From positions 1 to 33,804 of the forward strand of contig JBCBQC010000070.1 of assembly GCA_039820405.1 (NCBI GenBank): a stretch of DNA of 33,804 nt, given 5' to 3'. A program made the position numbers and the translations under genes. The DNA comes from CALLVY01 sp937899855. GTDB taxonomy: Bacteria > Bacteroidota > Bacteroidia > Chitinophagales > Saprospiraceae. Position 1 is the first letter of the stretch. Every line of letters begins with the position of its first letter. The notes beneath the pieces are model-generated. The model was not told the DNA's origin. It saw nothing but the letters and a program-made list of their open reading frames with translations, and did no database searches. Shown piece by piece: positions 32,434 to 33,804 of the stretch.

Positions 32434-33189
32434 ATGACGAGATATTTTGTGGAATTGGCTTACCACGGGGGGGGCTACGTCGGCTGGCAAAACCAACCCG
32501 GTCAGGTGTCGGTACAGTCGGCCATCGAGGGATCGCTGGCGACCCTATTGCGGCGGGAGGTGTCGGTGGTGGGCTGTGGTCGGACCGATACGGGGGTACA
32601 CGCCCGGCAGTATTTTTTACATTTCGATTGGGAGGGCGATTTTCCCGACTATTTCCTCTCCCGGGTCAACAAGGTACTCGGCCCCAATATCGTCCTGTAC
32701 CGCCTCTTTCCCGTAGCGGCAAAATGGCACGCCCGCTACAGCGCCACCCGTCGCAGTTACGAATACCACCTCCGGCTCCGCAAGGATCCCTTTAGCCAAC
32801 AAACCGCCTTTCTCTTTCCCCAATCCAAGCAGCTCCACTTTGATGCCCTACAGTCCGCCGCGGCCCTGCTGATGGACTACGAGTTGTTCTTCCCCTTTTG
32901 CAAAAGCAAGTCGGATGTCAAGACCATGCGCTGTCAACTGTTCCGCTCCGAGTGGGAAAGGCGAAGTGCTGACCACTGGGTTTTTCACATTTCGGCCAAT
33001 CGGTTTCTACGCGGAATGGTACGCCTAATCGTGGGAATGACCCTCAATGTGGGGACGAACAAACTGGCCCTAGCCCAGGTGAAAACGGCGTTGGACCAAC
33101 AAGAGCGTTTGATGAAAAGCTATAGTGTCCCACCGCAGGGTTTGTTCCTATCTGAGGTACACTACCCAGACTTGGTAGCATCAGAATGA
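32434..33189 (+). CDS. truA: tRNA pseudouridine(38-40) synthase TruA
   Basis: TruA converts uridines 38, 39 and 40 of the tRNA anticodon arm to pseudouridine. The 251-residue protein begins MTRYFVELAYHGGGYVGWQ, the typical first strand. It carries the catalytic motif GCGRTDTGVHARQ with Asp52. Further TruA marks are KWHARYSATRRSYEYHL and the RFLRGMVRLIVGMTLNVG helix near the C-terminus. The start at 32434 is preferred over the in-frame ATG at 32350 because the upstream residues show no family similarity. It is divergent from the efflux operon and ends in a strong hairpin terminator. Confidence 0.95.
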   Translation: MTRYFVELAYHGGGYVGWQNQPGQVSVQSAIEGSLATLLRREVSVVGCGRTDTGVHARQYFLHFDWEGDFPDYFLSRVNKVLGPNIVLYRLFPVAAKWHARYSATRRSYEYHLRLRKDPFSQQTAFLFPQSKQLHFDALQSAAALLMDYELFFPFCKSKSDVKTMRCQLFRSEWERRSADHWVFHISANRFLRGMVRLIVGMTLNVGTNKLALAQVKTALDQQERLMKSYSVPPQGLFLSEVHYPDLVASE

Positions 33190-33190
33190 T

Positions 33191-33216
33191 AAAAGCCGAC
33201 CCAGGGGTCGGCTTTT
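33191..33216. terminator. Strong terminator after truA
   Basis: AAAAGCCGACC (33191-33201) and GGTCGGCTTTT (33206-33216) form a perfect 11-bp stem with a CAGG loop, starting one base after the truA stop. The A- and T-ends let it work in both directions. The sequence on to 33328 has only a weak AGCACCT/AGGTGCT inverted repeat. Confidence 0.92.
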
Positions 33217-33328
33217 AAGCTTCGGCGATATCTTACAGATACCCATCGGTAAATCTGGATTTTTTCTTTCCGCAGGCCTTTATAAGGCAGCACCTGATTC
33301 GCAGGTAGGTGCTACGTGTATTCGCCCG

Positions 33329-33804
33329 CTACTTATCGCTACCCTCCGTCTTTTTGGTAGCGGCTTTGCGGCTTGCTCTTTTTCGCGTACCCGTAGCGGC
33401 TTTTTTAGTAGCGGCTTTACGGGTTGCTCTTTTTCTAGTGGTAGCGGTACCGGTAGCGGCGGCCTTTTTAGTAGCGGCTTTACGGGTTGCTCTTTTTCTA
33501 GTGGTAGCGGTACCAGTAGCGGCGGCTTTTTTAGTAGCGGCTTTACGGGTTGCTCTTTTTCTAGTGGTAGCGGCACCAGTAGCGGCGGCTTTTTTAGTAG
33601 CGGCTTTACGGGTTGCTCTTTTCTTAGTGGTAGCGGTAGCGGTAGCGGCGGCTTTTTTAGTAGCGGCTTTACGGGTTGCTCTTTTTCTGGTGGTAGCGGC
33701 ACCAGTAGCGGCGGCTTTTTTAGTAGCGGCTTTACGGCTTGCTCTTTTTCTGGTAGTAGCGGTACCGGTGGTAGCAGCTTTTTTGGTAGCGGCTTTACGG
33801 CTTA
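33329..33804 (-). CDS. Histone H1-like Lys/Ala-rich repeat protein, C-terminal part
   Basis: This is a 5'-truncated gene running off the window edge. About 158 codons are visible, ending in TKKTEGSDK and TAG at 33331-33329. The protein is built of 21-residue units of the type RKAATKKAAATGTATTRKRA, i.e. AATKKA and TTRKRATRK blocks, like the C-terminal tails of eukaryotic histone H1 and the bacterial H1-like proteins (Hc1, HU-tail, AlgP types). It is extremely basic, without acidic residues until the last few positions, so non-specific DNA binding or nucleoid compaction is likely. The frame has no ATG within the window, so the ATG-initiated frame at 33280-33702 is a shadow (Pro/Leu-rich, different phase). 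The N-terminal domain, which would define the protein, is missing. Confidence 0.75.
   Translation of the reverse strand, partial: SRKAATKKAATTGTATTRKRASRKAATKKAAATGAATTRKRATRKAATKKAAATATATTKKRATRKAATKKAAATGAATTRKRATRKAATKKAAATGTATTRKRATRKAATKKAAATGTATTRKRATRKAATKKAATGTRKRASRKAATKKTEGSDK
33362..33804. repeat. 63-bp tandem repeat (about 7 units)
   Basis: The word GGCTTTACGG recurs at 33413, 33476, 33539, 33602, 33665, 33728 and 33791, exactly 63 bp apart. A shorter 51-bp unit starts at 33362 (GGCTTTGCGG). Units differ by a few bases, mostly synonymous changes in the H1-like frame. The array reaches the window edge, so its true length is unknown. Confidence 0.95.

Noticed and set aside
33280..33702. 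140-codon Pro/Leu-rich minus-strand frame with an ATG
   Set aside because: Same strand but different phase from the H1-like frame. Composition is an artefact of translating the 63-bp repeat out of frame.

Overview
The window looks like chromosomal DNA of a GC-rich Bacteroidota bacterium, probably of the Saprospiria (Lewinella/Haliscomenobacter-like) type. This placement is inferred from content, not from a database search. The pointers are: several Bacteroidota-type promoters (-7 box TAnnTTTG, in some cases a TTG or TTTG about 19-22 nt upstream), the lack of obvious Shine-Dalgarno sequences, the order rel - fur - STAS - purA, a TPR-type hybrid-free histidine kinase, and a very large alpha-2-macroglobulin carrying a SusC-style carboxypeptidase-regulatory domain. 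Both edges look like places where an assembly would break: a perfect palindrome at the left end and a 63-bp tandem repeat at the right end.

Layout. 1-600: AT-rich 3' end of a DNA methyltransferase, then a 27-bp-period direct repeat. 595-1260: Uma2-family nuclease-like protein. 1261-5905 (minus): FtsX-type ABC permease followed by a TPR sensor histidine kinase. 6001-8268: PBP4-type D,D-carboxypeptidase and a methyltransferase with a lipoprotein signal. 8361-13148 (minus): purA, a STAS protein, fur and a bifunctional Rel (p)ppGpp enzyme, with copies of an intergenic repeat beside purA and fur. 13393-17885: tRNA-Leu(TAG), trigger factor, clpP, clpX and a flavin reductase, which form the classical nascent-chain and proteolysis cluster. 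18124-23789: an ECF sigma factor whose stop codon overlaps the start of a 1702-residue membrane-anchored alpha-2-macroglobulin. 23868-26222: a PcfJ-like protein (minus) and an orphan small membrane protein. 26430-32197 (minus): a tolC - membrane fusion - RND efflux operon. 32434-33189: truA. 33329-33804 (minus): the C-terminal part of a histone H1-like Lys/Ala-rich repeat protein.

Most of the window is housekeeping: nucleotide synthesis, stringent response, iron regulation, protein quality control, cell-wall trimming, efflux and tRNA modification. The most unusual unit is the ECF sigma factor coupled by an ATGA overlap to a protein with a short cytoplasmic anti-sigma-like head, one membrane helix and a periplasmic thioester (CFEQ) macroglobulin body. 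I infer a possible one-protein envelope sensor in which a protease trap and an anti-sigma factor are fused. Other points of note are the intergenic repeat family (three copies in the window), a long hairpin in the clpX leader, and a repeat-encoded H1-like protein that lies in a different frame from the ATG-initiated open frame over the same DNA.
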